From contig CANMWN010000001.1 of the NCBI GenBank assembly GCA_947501625.1, positions 310,001-374,000 on the forward strand: a DNA stretch of 64,000 bases, in the 5' to 3' direction. The notes below the pieces were generated by a model, which was not told where the DNA came from, made no database searches, and saw nothing but the letters and a program-made list of their open reading frames with translations. This DNA is from an uncultured Flavobacteriaceae bacterium. Lineage in GTDB: Bacteria; Bacteroidota; Bacteroidia; Flavobacteriales; Flavobacteriaceae. A program made the translations under genes and the position numbers. Shown here in pieces: positions 35,215-44,420 of the stretch. Numbering within the stretch: the stretch's first letter is position 1; each line of letters opens with the position of its first letter.

Positions 35215-36303
35215 ATGCAAACAATAAGATTTTCTAGGATAGATAAGGCGAAGTTCTTCAAAACCTTAAATAAAAAAGTAAATAATTACTTCAAGGAAAA
35301 CAATCTTAAAAAAACTGGTAATTGGAAATTATACCTTAAAGCAGTTTTTATGTTCTCTTTGCTTATAGTACCATTAGTACTCGTTCTTACATTAACTTTA
35401 CCTACTTGGACACTTATATTATGTATGATTACTATGGGAGTTGGAATGGCTGGAGTAGGAATGAATGTTATGCATGATGCTAACCATGAATCGTTTTCTA
35501 GTAAGAAATGGGTTAATAAATTAATGGGAAGTAGTATTTATATACTTGCCGGAAATGACTATAATTGGAAAGTACAACATAATGTATTACACCATACCTA
35601 TACCAATATTCAAGGGCATGATGAAGATATTGATGCCGGAAGAATTATCCGTTTTTCAAAACATGCAAAATGGTCTTGGATACATAAATATCAAAAGTAC
35701 TACTCATTCTTTTTATATGGATTATTAACGTTAAATTGGGCAATTACAACCGATTTCAAACAAACATACCAATATTTAAAGCGTAAATTATCTTATGGTA
35801 AGTTTCCAAATCCTGCTACACAATGGACAAAACTTATCATTGGAAAAATTGTGTATTATGCTATTTGGATTGTATTACCATTAGTAGTTGGTTACGCTTG
35901 GTGGCAAGTATTAATTGGTTTCTTTATCATGCATTATACTGCAGGAATTATATTGAGTGTTATTTTTCAATTAGCTCATGTAATGCCAAATACTGAAATG
36001 CCAACTCCTGACGAAAGTGGAACAATGAAAAATACATGGGCAATTCATCAGTTATATACAACTTCGAATTTTGCACCAAAAAATTGGTTAGTTAGATTTT
36101 TTACTGGCGGATTGAATTATCAAGTAGAGCATCATTTGTTTTCAAATATTAGCCACATACACTATAAGAAATTAGCGAAAATTGTCAAGGAAACTGCTCA
36201 AGAATTCAGTTTACCTTACAATGAATATAAAACAATGCGAAGAGCAATTATTGAGCATTATAAACAATTAAGTGAACTCGGAAAAAAACCAGCGTTCGCA
36301 TAA
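35215..36303 (+). CDS. Membrane fatty acid desaturase
   Basis: A 362-residue integral-membrane di-iron desaturase. The three histidine boxes are present: HDANH (residues 87-91), HNVLHH (122-127) and QVEHH near the C-terminus, the last in the Q-for-H form typical of front-end (delta-6-like) acyl-lipid desaturases. Three or four hydrophobic segments separate them. The frame opens at a TTG (35197) that lies inside the promoter box, so the ATG at 35215 is chosen. It is likely to adjust membrane lipid unsaturation. No cytochrome b5 domain is fused. Confidence 0.9.
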   Translation: MQTIRFSRIDKAKFFKTLNKKVNNYFKENNLKKTGNWKLYLKAVFMFSLLIVPLVLVLTLTLPTWTLILCMITMGVGMAGVGMNVMHDANHESFSSKKWVNKLMGSSIYILAGNDYNWKVQHNVLHHTYTNIQGHDEDIDAGRIIRFSKHAKWSWIHKYQKYYSFFLYGLLTLNWAITTDFKQTYQYLKRKLSYGKFPNPATQWTKLIIGKIVYYAIWIVLPLVVGYAWWQVLIGFFIMHYTAGIILSVIFQLAHVMPNTEMPTPDESGTMKNTWAIHQLYTTSNFAPKNWLVRFFTGGLNYQVEHHLFSNISHIHYKKLAKIVKETAQEFSLPYNEYKTMRRAIIEHYKQLSELGKKPAFA

Positions 36304-36326
36304 AAAAAATTCAAAAGTATTTAACT

Positions 36327-36355
36327 GGCAAAAATTAAATTTTTTGCCTTTTTTT
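36327..36355 (+). terminator. Hairpin terminator after the desaturase
   Basis: Arms GGCAAAAA and TTTTTGCC with a short AT loop and seven following T. Confidence 0.7.
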
Positions 36356-36383
36356 ATATATTTACACCTTAAAATTTTACTTC

Positions 36384-37568
36384 ATGAATTTCCTTACTGA
36401 CAGAATAAAAAGCTTACCAATTTCTGCAACATTGGCAATGGCTGCTAAGGCTAGACAACTAAAACAAGAAGGAAAAGATATTATCAGTTTAAGTTTAGGA
36501 GAACCAGATTTTAACACGCCTGAATATATCAAAGAAGCGGCTATTAAAGCCATTCAAGAAAATTATAATTCTTACACATCTGTAAATGGGTATTTAGAAT
36601 TAAGAGAAGCCGTTTGCTTAAAATTCAAGCGCGATAATAAATTAGAATACACACCAAATCAAGTGGTAGTTTCTACAGGTGCAAAACAATCAATAGCTAA
36701 TGTAGCACAAGTATTACTAAATCCTGGAGATGAAGTATTGTTACCTGCGCCATATTGGGTAAGTTATTCAGCCATTGCAACCTTATGTGAGGCAAAATTT
36801 GTTGAAATTCCATCAACAATAAAAACAAATTTCAAAATTACACCAGAGCAATTAGAGAATGCCATTACTCCAAAAACGAAAATGATTTTCTTTAATTCTC
36901 CAAACAATCCAAGTGGCTCGATTTACACTGAAACTGAATATAGAGCATTGGCAAAAGTCCTTGAGAAACATCCAAACATTTTCATCCTTTCCGATGAAAT
37001 ATATGAGCACATCAATTATGGAGTTAAACATTTTAGTTTTGCAAGAATACCAAGCATGTATGACAGAACAATTACAGTAAACGGTGTTGCAAAAGCATTT
37101 GCTATGACTGGATGGAGGATTGGATATATTGGTGCTCCAAAATGGATTGCTAAAGCGTGTAATAAAATGCAGGGTCAAATTACTTCTGGTGCCAATTGTA
37201 TTGCACAACGTGCTACCATCACGGCATTAACGGAACCTGTTTCGAACATTCACTATATGGTGAAGGAATTTCGTAACCGCAGAGACATGATGATAAAATT
37301 ACTGAAAGAAATAAATGGTTTTGAGGTGAATATTCCTAAAGGTGCTTTTTATGTTTTCCCTGATATTTCTTCTTATTTCGGAAAAACTATCAAAGGACAC
37401 CAAATAAATAATGCGTCAGATTTCTCTATGCTATTATTAGAAGAAGCAAATGTTGCAACAGTAACAGGTGATGCCTTTGGTGCTCCAACTTGCATTCGAA
37501 TTTCTTATGCAGCTTCGGAAGAAAATCTTAGAGAGGCTGTTAAAAGAATTAAAGCCGTTTTAAGTTAA
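36384..37568 (+). CDS. Class I pyridoxal-phosphate aminotransferase, aspartate-type
   Basis: A 394-residue fold-type I aminotransferase of the bacterial aspartate aminotransferase Ib subgroup. The PLP lysine is K237 in NGVAKAFAMTGWRIGY; FNSPNNPSG and ILSDEIYEHI supply the cofactor-ring contacts, and the substrate-carboxylate Arg is in CIRISYA. Most relatives convert aspartate and 2-oxoglutarate, and some also act on aromatic amino acids or prephenate. Monocistronic, between the desaturase terminator and the dodecin gene. Confidence 0.92.
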   Translation: MNFLTDRIKSLPISATLAMAAKARQLKQEGKDIISLSLGEPDFNTPEYIKEAAIKAIQENYNSYTSVNGYLELREAVCLKFKRDNKLEYTPNQVVVSTGAKQSIANVAQVLLNPGDEVLLPAPYWVSYSAIATLCEAKFVEIPSTIKTNFKITPEQLENAITPKTKMIFFNSPNNPSGSIYTETEYRALAKVLEKHPNIFILSDEIYEHINYGVKHFSFARIPSMYDRTITVNGVAKAFAMTGWRIGYIGAPKWIAKACNKMQGQITSGANCIAQRATITALTEPVSNIHYMVKEFRNRRDMMIKLLKEINGFEVNIPKGAFYVFPDISSYFGKTIKGHQINNASDFSMLLLEEANVATVTGDAFGAPTCIRISYAASEENLREAVKRIKAVLS

Positions 37569-37634
37569 TTCTACTTTCTAAATAGTATATTTTTTGGTAT
37601 CTTTATTGAGTAAATAACCTTAAAAATATATGTT

Positions 37635-37835
37635 ATGGCAGTAATGAAAGTAATCGAAGTAATGTCTAACTCCAACAAAAGCTGGGAAGATGCTACCAAA
37701 AAAGCAGTTGCACACGCTTCAAAAAGTGTAAAAGAAATAAAATCGGTATTTGTACAATCACAAAGTGCCGTTGTAAAAGATGGTGAAGTTGCAGAGTTTA
37801 GAGTAAATGTAAAAATTACATTTGAAGTAAAATAA
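37635..37835 (+). CDS. Dodecin family flavin-binding protein
   Basis: A 66-residue protein with the dodecin fold: a beta strand (MKVIEVMSNS), a long helix (SWEDATKKAVAHASKSVKEIKS), and two strands (FVQSQSAVV, EFRVNVKITFEVK). Family members form dodecameric hollow spheres that store flavin or CoA. The Trp in SWEDA is the residue that stacks with flavin in related proteins. Monocistronic with a strong terminator after it. Confidence 0.93.
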   Translation: MAVMKVIEVMSNSNKSWEDATKKAVAHASKSVKEIKSVFVQSQSAVVKDGEVAEFRVNVKITFEVK

Positions 37836-37855
37836 ATTTCATTTTATAAATCTTT

Positions 37856-37888
37856 AAAAGCGTTTAGAAAATTCTAAACGCTTTTTTT
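37856..37888 (+). terminator. Hairpin terminator after the dodecin gene
   Basis: Perfect 13-base arms AAAGCGTTTAGAA and TTCTAAACGCTTT around a two-base centre, then a T run. Confidence 0.9.
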
Positions 37889-37969
37889 ATTTCATTATCT
37901 TTTATTAATTGACTTTATATTTTACTTCAAATCATACTCTTTTACTACTTCGACGAACTTATCTTTCAC

Positions 37970-37977
37970 TATCTTTG
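37970..37977 (+). promoter_or_regulatory. Bacteroidota -7 promoter box (TATCTTTG) for the DUF255 gene
   Basis: TATCTTTG fits TAnnTTTG and ends 13 bases before the ATG at 37991. Confidence 0.5.
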
Positions 37978-37990
37978 AAAAAATAACCTT

Positions 37991-40111
37991 ATGCTTCGCG
38001 CTTTCACAACTTTTCTACTACTTTTATTATTCTTGGCAAGTTGTAAAAGTCAAACCAAAAACGAAATGACAAAACACACTTATACTAATGATCTAATCAA
38101 TGAAACAAGTCCATATTTATTACAACATGCGCACAATCCTGTAAATTGGAAACCTTGGAATAAAGAGACACTTGAACTTGCTAAAGAACAAAATAAACTT
38201 ATCATTATTTCTATTGGTTATGCTGCTTGTCATTGGTGTCATGTAATGGAACACGAGAGTTTCGAGGATGTTGAAGTTGCACAAGTAATGAATGACAATT
38301 TTATTAATATAAAAATTGATAGAGAAGAGCGTCCAGATATTGACCAAGTCTATATGAATGCGGTTCAATTAATGACTGGACAAGGAGGATGGCCTCTAAA
38401 CTGTATCACACTTCCTGATGGAAGACCTATTTATGGGGGAACCTACTTTCCGAAAAAGAACTGGATAAATATATTAGAGCAACTTTCTGAATTATATAGA
38501 ACCAAACCTGAAAAAGCAATTGAATATGCCGAAAATTTAACCGAAGGAGTTCAAAATTCAGATATAATTATTAAAAATACTAATGCTGCAAACTTCAATA
38601 AAGAAGCGCAAGAACAAGCCATTGAAAACTGGGAAAAACGAATAGATTATAAGTTGGGAGGAAATAATTTTGCGCCTAAATTCCCAATGCCAACGAATTA
38701 TGAATTTTTATTGCGCTATGCTTTTCAAACTAATAATGAAAAGATTTTTGATTTTACTAATACAACCTTAACTCAAATGGCTTATGGTGGTATTTATGAT
38801 CAAGTTGGTGGTGGATTTGCGCGTTATTCGGTAGATGAGAAATGGCATGTGCCTCATTTTGAAAAAATGCTCTATGACAATGGTCAATTAGTGAGTTTAT
38901 ATTCCAATGCGTATTTGGCAACCAAAAATGAACTCTACAAAGAAATAGTTGAAGAAACACTGAAATTTGTTGAGCTCGAATTAATGAATCCTGATTTTGC
39001 TTTTTATTCTTCTTTAGATGCCGATAGCAACACACCAGAAGGAGAATTGGAAGAAGGTGCTTTTTATGTATGGACTAAAGAAGAACTGAAAGAGATTTTA
39101 AAAGACGATTACAAGTTATTTAAAGACTATTACAATGTCAATTCGTACGGATTTTGGGAAAAAGAAAACTATGTACTTATCAGAAATAAAAGCGATGAAC
39201 AGTTTTCAAAAAAGCACGATATACCATTATCAGAATTAAAAGACACCATAAAAAATTGGAAAAAAACTCTTTTTAAAGAGCGAAGCAAAAAAGAACGTCC
39301 AAGACTAGACGATAAAACATTAACATCATGGAATGCATTGATGTTAAAGGGCTATGTTGAGGCTTATCGTGTATTTGACAATAACCATCATTTAGAAATC
39401 GCTATAAAAAACGCAAACTTTTTACTCAACAATCAGTTAAGAGAAGATGGAGGTTTAAACCACAACTATAAAAATGGGAAAAGCACTATCAATGGTTACT
39501 TAGAGGATTATGCTACGCTAATTGATGCGCTAATTTCTTTATACGAAGCAACGCTTAATGAAAAGTGGCTTACGAATGCTAAACAATTGACAGATTATAC
39601 TTTCGATCATTTCTACGACACAAAAAGCAGTTTATTTTTCTTCACTTCCGATGAAGATGAACGATTAATTGCTCGCAAAATGGAGATTCACGACAATGTA
39701 ATTCCGGCATCAAATTCAATAATGGCAAAGAACTTATTAAAACTAGGGCATTATTATTCCAATTCACACTACTTAACAACTAGCAAACAAATGTTGAATA
39801 ACGTTAAAGAAGATGCTATAAAGTATCCGTCTAGTTACTCAAATTGGCTTGATGTTATGTCAAACTATGTTGGTGATTATTATGAAGTTGCGATCTCAGG
39901 AAAAGATGCTCTTGAAAAGTTAGAAGAAATAAACAAAGAATATATTCCAAATAAGTTAATTGCTGGTTCAATTAATGAAAGTACTATTCCGTTAATGAAA
40001 GATCGTTATGTTAAAGACAAAACTTTCATTTATATTTGTGTGAATGGTTCTTGCCAATTACCACAAACAGAAACAAGAAAAGCCATTAATCAAATAAAAA
40101 AACACTACTAA
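37991..40111 (+). CDS. DUF255 thioredoxin-domain lipoprotein (YyaL/SPATA20-like)
   Basis: A 706-residue protein. A signal peptide ends in the lipobox FLASC, so it is unusual in being a lipoprotein. The N-terminal thioredoxin-like domain has LINETSPYLLQHAHNPVNW and the CHWCHVM active-site pair, followed by EERPDIDQVYM and GGWPLNC. The long C-terminal part is an (alpha/alpha)6-barrel related to N-acylglucosamine epimerases, with VPHFEKMLYDNGQL and LTSWNALM. Function is unknown across the family. The DUF1304 and phosphoesterase genes follow within 2 and 10 bases. Confidence 0.9.
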   Translation: MLRAFTTFLLLLLFLASCKSQTKNEMTKHTYTNDLINETSPYLLQHAHNPVNWKPWNKETLELAKEQNKLIIISIGYAACHWCHVMEHESFEDVEVAQVMNDNFINIKIDREERPDIDQVYMNAVQLMTGQGGWPLNCITLPDGRPIYGGTYFPKKNWINILEQLSELYRTKPEKAIEYAENLTEGVQNSDIIIKNTNAANFNKEAQEQAIENWEKRIDYKLGGNNFAPKFPMPTNYEFLLRYAFQTNNEKIFDFTNTTLTQMAYGGIYDQVGGGFARYSVDEKWHVPHFEKMLYDNGQLVSLYSNAYLATKNELYKEIVEETLKFVELELMNPDFAFYSSLDADSNTPEGELEEGAFYVWTKEELKEILKDDYKLFKDYYNVNSYGFWEKENYVLIRNKSDEQFSKKHDIPLSELKDTIKNWKKTLFKERSKKERPRLDDKTLTSWNALMLKGYVEAYRVFDNNHHLEIAIKNANFLLNNQLREDGGLNHNYKNGKSTINGYLEDYATLIDALISLYEATLNEKWLTNAKQLTDYTFDHFYDTKSSLFFFTSDEDERLIARKMEIHDNVIPASNSIMAKNLLKLGHYYSNSHYLTTSKQMLNNVKEDAIKYPSSYSNWLDVMSNYVGDYYEVAISGKDALEKLEEINKEYIPNKLIAGSINESTIPLMKDRYVKDKTFIYICVNGSCQLPQTETRKAINQIKKHY

Positions 40112-40113
40112 TC

Positions 40114-40467
40114 ATGACTACTTTACAAATCATTTTTATCGCACTCGTAGCATTTTTACATGCCTATTTTTTAGTATTAGAAATGTTCTTGTGGACCAAA
40201 CCAAAAGGTATCAAAACATTTGGATTGAAAAGCAAAGAATTTGCTGAAGAAACAAAAGTTTTAGCAGCCAATCAAGGCTTGTATAATGGTTTTCTTTCTG
40301 CAGGTTTAGTTTGGTCAATAGTATGGCAAAATATAGCTATAGCGAGTTTCTTTTTGACCTGTGTAATTATCGCAGGGATCTATGGCGCCTACTCTACGAA
40401 AAAAATTAGATTGTTTTATGTGCAAGGAGTTCCGGCAATTATTGCGCTAGTATTATTGTATATTTAA
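40114..40467 (+). CDS. DUF1304 small integral membrane protein
   Basis: A 117-residue protein with four predicted membrane helices, matching DUF1304 by FLHAYFLVLEMFLW, the loop LAANQGLYNGFLSAGLVW and a final hydrophobic helix. Its function is unknown. It starts 2 bases after the DUF255 gene stop and 10 bases before the phosphoesterase start, so the three are probably co-transcribed. Confidence 0.85.
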   Translation: MTTLQIIFIALVAFLHAYFLVLEMFLWTKPKGIKTFGLKSKEFAEETKVLAANQGLYNGFLSAGLVWSIVWQNIAIASFFLTCVIIAGIYGAYSTKKIRLFYVQGVPAIIALVLLYI

Positions 40468-40477
40468 TACTAAAACA

Positions 40478-41371
40478 GTGAAAAAAATCACTTTTTATTC
40501 GTTGCTTTTATTTACAATCTTAAGTTGTTCTAAAACTGAAAATAATAACGATTTTTCAGTTGGAATCATTGCCGATTGTCAATATTGTGAATGTGATGCT
40601 GAAAGAAATAATTATTATAAAAAAGCACCTCAACGACTCAAAGAAGCAGTAAATGAATTAAACAAGCACGAATTAGCATTTACTGTCCATCTAGGAGATT
40701 TTATCAACCAAGACATTACAAGTTTTGACAGCCTCGTTCCTACTTGGAATAAATTAATTTCTAACTCTTATCATGTGCTTGGAAACCACGATTTTGATGT
40801 CGCCGATAGTTTAAAACCAATTGTTTTAGAAAAACTAAACTTAAAAAAACGGTATTATAGCATCGACAAAAACAATTGGAAGTTTCTTTTTTTAGATGGT
40901 ACTGATTTAAGTTACTATGGCACTTTTGATTCTTTAAAACAACAAGAAACACAAAATTATTTTAATGAAATAGCAAACGATTCTTTGCCGTATGCCAAAG
41001 TTTATAATGGTGGATTGAGTCAAGAGCAATTTGAATGGATTGAAAATGAATTAGAAATCGCAAAGAAAAACAATCAATATGTAGGTTTATATTGTCATTT
41101 CCCACTGTTACCAATAAATAATGGAAACTTATGGAACACTAAAGAATTATATGCGCTTATTGAAAAAAATAAGCATGTAAAAATATTTATGAACGGACAC
41201 AAACATAAAGGTGATTATGTTTTTAAAAATGGTGTTCATTATTTAACTCTCAAAGGAATGGTCCAAACAAAAGATTCAACTGCCTTTGTAATAGCAGACT
41301 TCTACAAAGACAAAATAAAAATAAAAGGCTATGGCAGAGAACTTAATAGGGTTTTAAAAATTACTAACTAA
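40478..41371 (+). CDS. Metallophosphoesterase lipoprotein
   Basis: A 297-residue calcineurin-type phosphoesterase with GTG start. The short signal peptide ends in a lipobox (TILSC). Metal-site motifs are present: GIIADCQYC (D-x-Q rather than D-x-H), HLGDFIN, VLGNHDFD, LYCHFPL and NGHKHKGD. DxQY variants occur in the ADP-ribose/CDP-alcohol pyrophosphatase (Mn2+-dependent) branch. It should act outside the cytoplasmic membrane. Third gene of the DUF255 operon. Confidence 0.85.
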   Translation: MKKITFYSLLLFTILSCSKTENNNDFSVGIIADCQYCECDAERNNYYKKAPQRLKEAVNELNKHELAFTVHLGDFINQDITSFDSLVPTWNKLISNSYHVLGNHDFDVADSLKPIVLEKLNLKKRYYSIDKNNWKFLFLDGTDLSYYGTFDSLKQQETQNYFNEIANDSLPYAKVYNGGLSQEQFEWIENELEIAKKNNQYVGLYCHFPLLPINNGNLWNTKELYALIEKNKHVKIFMNGHKHKGDYVFKNGVHYLTLKGMVQTKDSTAFVIADFYKDKIKIKGYGRELNRVLKITN

Positions 41372-41434
41372 ATCTTGTAAGGTTTGATTTATTTAAAGAC
41401 TGAAAAACTTTAAAAATATTAAATCAAAAAACTC

Positions 41435-42031
41435 ATGAAAAAATTCATAGTATCATTTTCAGTTATCTTATTTTCATTAACAACATTTGCACAAGTAGCA
41501 GAAAACGCTGAGGATGTAACACCTATAAAAATTGGAGAGCAAATTCCAAATATAGAAGTTACTTCCCTTGAAGGTCAAAAAAATTCAATTCTAAAAGTTG
41601 CAAAAGAAAAACCGACAGTACTTCTCTTTTATCGTGGAGGATGGTGTCCTTATTGTAATAGACATTTGGCAGCAGTAGGTCAATCAAATGAAGAAATTAA
41701 AAAATTAGGATATCAAATCATTGGAATAAGTCCAGATGCACCTTCAAAATTGAATAAATCTGTTACTAAAAATAAATTGTCTTATAAATTATATTCTGAT
41801 GGCGATGCAAGTTTAATCAAAGTAATGGGAATTGCATTTAAAGCACCTGAAAAATATAGCAATATGCTTTTAAAACATTCTGACGACAAAAATTCAGAAG
41901 TGCTTCCTGTTCCATCATTATTTGTTCTAGATACTAATGGAAAAATATTATTTGAATATGTAAATCCAGATTACAAAACTAGAATGAGTCCAGAGCAACT
42001 TATAAAAACATTAAAGTCTTTAAAAGAATAA
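41435..42031 (+). CDS. Exported AhpC/TSA-like peroxiredoxin-family protein
   Basis: A 198-residue protein with a signal peptide ending in TTFAQ. The thioredoxin-fold active region is FYRGGWCPYCNRHLAA, a CxxC-type motif in place of the single peroxidatic Cys of typical AhpC proteins. It may be a periplasmic peroxidase or disulfide oxidoreductase. It is probably transcribed with the preceding genes or alone; 63 bases separate it from the phosphoesterase. Its stop abuts the convergent tsaB stop. Confidence 0.82.
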   Translation: MKKFIVSFSVILFSLTTFAQVAENAEDVTPIKIGEQIPNIEVTSLEGQKNSILKVAKEKPTVLLFYRGGWCPYCNRHLAAVGQSNEEIKKLGYQIIGISPDAPSKLNKSVTKNKLSYKLYSDGDASLIKVMGIAFKAPEKYSNMLLKHSDDKNSEVLPVPSLFVLDTNGKILFEYVNPDYKTRMSPEQLIKTLKSLKE

Positions 42032-42706
42032 CTATTTCTTTTTAGAGCGAGTTACCACAAAATCTTTGAGATAAAACGGTTCAAAATAGGCTGTATTCTC
42101 AAAGATTTTTTTTTGAAATTTATCAAAAGACAATACTGCCATCTCATTTGCTGATGGTAATTTGTGTTCTATGAAGATTGTATTATGATGCTCAATAATA
42201 TCTTTGGTTTTTGAAACACCATCTCCAATAAAATAAACTTTATTTTTATCTAAATATTCTTTAAAAGAATTTGCATCTAAAACCTCTGCTTTAATTTCTC
42301 TTATTTGATGATGCGTTGTGTCGAAAACTGCGCTATACACTTCCATTCTACGAGCATCTAGCATTGGAATAATATACCCTTCTTCATTTTCAACTTGTCT
42401 AGAAAGTGATTCTAAAGTATCAACAGAGATCAAAGGAATATTAAGTGTGTAACAAAACCCTTTGACAGATGAAACACCTATTCTAAGCCCTGTATAAGAA
42501 CCAGGACCTTTGCTCACAGCAATCGCCTCTAATTCCGATAAAGATCTATCAGATTGAGTCATTACTTGATCAATAAATACATGCAGTTTTTCGGCATGTG
42601 AATAATTACCATCATTTAATTCTATAATGCCGATAACTTTTCCGTTTTCAGCAAGTGAAACAGAACAATTTTTGGTAGCAGTTTCTATGTTAAGTATTAG
42701 TGCCAT
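42032..42706 (-). CDS. tsaB: tRNA threonylcarbamoyladenosine modification protein TsaB
   Basis: A 224-residue protein of the ASKHA fold that dimerises with TsaD in making t6A37 in ANN-decoding tRNAs. Family motifs MALILNIETATKNCSVSL, NYSHAEKLH, AVSKGPGSYTGLRIGVSSVKG and VDTLESL are intact. Length is typical. A TAnnTTTG box lies 8 bases upstream on the minus strand, giving a very short leader. Confidence 0.95.
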   Translation of the reverse strand: MALILNIETATKNCSVSLAENGKVIGIIELNDGNYSHAEKLHVFIDQVMTQSDRSLSELEAIAVSKGPGSYTGLRIGVSSVKGFCYTLNIPLISVDTLESLSRQVENEEGYIIPMLDARRMEVYSAVFDTTHHQIREIKAEVLDANSFKEYLDKNKVYFIGDGVSKTKDIIEHHNTIFIEHKLPSANEMAVLSFDKFQKKIFENTAYFEPFYLKDFVVTRSKKK

Positions 42707-42713
42707 TGTAAAA

Positions 42714-42721
42714 CAAAGATA
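42714..42721 (-). promoter_or_regulatory. Bacteroidota -7 promoter box (TATCTTTG, minus strand) for tsaB
   Basis: The minus strand reads TATCTTTG and ends 7 bases before the tsaB ATG, implying a nearly leaderless transcript. Confidence 0.5.
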
Positions 42722-42740
42722 CGCGCAATTCTATAAAAAC

Positions 42741-42774
42741 AAAGCATCCAATATATTGAAATATTGGATGCTTA
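42741..42774 (-). terminator. Hairpin terminator after tolC
   Basis: Perfect arms AAGCATCCAATAT and ATATTGGATGCTT with a 6-base loop; the minus strand continues into a short T run. It is 24 bases past the tolC stop. Confidence 0.8.
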
Positions 42775-42797
42775 AATTATTCTTATAAATGTTTTAT

Positions 42798-44120
42798 TTA
42801 TTCAACTGTTATTGATTTTCCTAAATAGAAATCTAAAACTTTAGTTTTGAAAATAAAATCATATTTGGCATTAATCAATGCAGATTCTGCATTAAATAAA
42901 CGTATTCTAGCCTGTTCTAAATCAAATGCATTCATTGAACCTATATTATATCTTTCTTGCGAATTACCAAAAGAAAGTTTTTGAGCTTCTGAAGAAACTT
43001 TTGAAGCTTCATAAGTTCTATAGGCTGCTTTAGCATCGGTAAATGCACGTTGTATAGTTGCTTCTAAATTTAGTTTTGCTTGTTCTAAGTTCAATTGAGA
43101 ATTTTCTTCTTGAATTTTAGCTTTTGCAACTGATGTTTTATTTTGATTTCTTGAAAAAATTGGAATACTTGCATTCAAATTAAATCCATGACTTTTATTA
43201 TCATTCAATTGATTGAAAAATGCTGCATCACTAGTTAGATTTGAGAAAAACACATTTGTACCAAAACCATACCCTAAAGTTACTGTAGGCATAAATCCAC
43301 TTTTTGAAATTTCAGTACTTAACTTTGCATTTTCAATATTTTTTTCAGCAATTTTGATTTCGTTTCTATTATTAAATGCATAATCTAAAATCGGATTAAC
43401 ATCATCATATAAAAGGGCTTCTGAAGGAACGTTTACGTTAATAGATTGTACATCAAAACCTTCAAATGGTACTTGAAGTAATTGAGATAAGGTTAATTTT
43501 GCTAAATCCAAATTATTTTCTGCAACAGTAATTTTTTGCAAATCACTACTTAGTGTTGCTTGTACATCATTAATATTTGCTTGTGGCTGAACACCAGCAT
43601 CTACCAATTCTTTAACTTGTTCTAATTGCTTCTCAGAAAATTTATATTGTAATTTGGCTGTTTCTAAATTTTCTTTATTAAAAAGTATATTCAAATATCC
43701 AGTAACAATATTTAAGGAAATGTCATCTTTAATTCTAGCCAAATCCAATTCGTTTCTTTCTAAAATTAGTTGAGACTGTTTAAATGAATTTTTATTTCTA
43801 AATCCATTAAAAAGTGTTTCTGAAACACTAACACCAATATTTGTACTATTACTTGTTCTATCAACAAATGATCCAGGGAATAATTCAACATTACCTAAAT
43901 TTAATCCTTGTCTAACATTTGCACTAACTGAAGGCAAAAAAGCACCTTTAGCAGCTTTAATGTCTTGCTCATTTAGCAATAATGAATTTTCTCCTTGCTT
44001 TACCGATATGTTGTTTTCAACTGCGTGATCCACGCATTCTTGAAGTGACCATTTTTTAGTTTGAGCAGTTACAGAAATCGTTGCTATACATACTAAAACT
44101 ATAAGAATTCTTGTTCTCAT
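42798..44120 (-). CDS. TolC family outer-membrane channel
   Basis: A 440-residue exported protein with a signal peptide ending in ISVTAQ. It shows the OEP duplicated pattern: WSLQECVDHAVENNISVKQGE at the start of repeat 1 and the matching second block from about residue 215, with long amphipathic coiled-coil helices (EENSQLNLEQAKLNLEATIQ). TolC proteins are trimers that export drugs, metals or toxins with RND or ABC partners. None of the expected adaptor or pump genes is next to it. It appears monocistronic with a terminator after it. Confidence 0.9.
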   Translation of the reverse strand: MRTRILIVLVCIATISVTAQTKKWSLQECVDHAVENNISVKQGENSLLLNEQDIKAAKGAFLPSVSANVRQGLNLGNVELFPGSFVDRTSNSTNIGVSVSETLFNGFRNKNSFKQSQLILERNELDLARIKDDISLNIVTGYLNILFNKENLETAKLQYKFSEKQLEQVKELVDAGVQPQANINDVQATLSSDLQKITVAENNLDLAKLTLSQLLQVPFEGFDVQSINVNVPSEALLYDDVNPILDYAFNNRNEIKIAEKNIENAKLSTEISKSGFMPTVTLGYGFGTNVFFSNLTSDAAFFNQLNDNKSHGFNLNASIPIFSRNQNKTSVAKAKIQEENSQLNLEQAKLNLEATIQRAFTDAKAAYRTYEASKVSSEAQKLSFGNSQERYNIGSMNAFDLEQARIRLFNAESALINAKYDFIFKTKVLDFYLGKSITVE

Positions 44121-44210
44121 AAATATTTTTTAAGTTTTTTTAGTCAAAATTTGTATTGATAAGACGAGTAAAACTACAATTTGTTACAAAATCTAAGTCT
44201 TATTAAAATG

Positions 44211-44420
44211 TTAATTTTTCTTTTTGGTTTTGTATCTATAGATTAAAAACAAAACTCCACCAACTAAAATATAAGGAAAGGCCATTAAAAACATGATTCC
44301 AGCATTCAATCCTTCAGCCATTTCTGCATCACCATTTTCGGCAACAGCCTTACACATTGCACACTGTGCGTTTATAGACACAGTTGATAAGACCAATATG
44401 AAAAATATAAGTTGTTTCAT
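44211..44420 (-). CDS. Small CxxC membrane protein of the cytochrome oxidase cluster
   Basis: A 69-residue protein with a signal peptide (cleavage after SINAQ) and then CAMCKAVAEN, a CxxC at the mature N-terminus, and one transmembrane helix (about 42-62) with a Lys-rich cytoplasmic tail (RYKTKKKN). The CxxC would face the periplasm. Start and upstream stop overlap by one base (TAATG), so it is coupled to the DUF420 gene and downstream of the SCO gene. I know similar unnamed proteins from Flavobacteriia; a role in copper or thiol handling for oxidase assembly is inference. Confidence 0.75.
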   Translation of the reverse strand: MKQLIFFILVLSTVSINAQCAMCKAVAENGDAEMAEGLNAGIMFLMAFPYILVGGVLFLIYRYKTKKKN

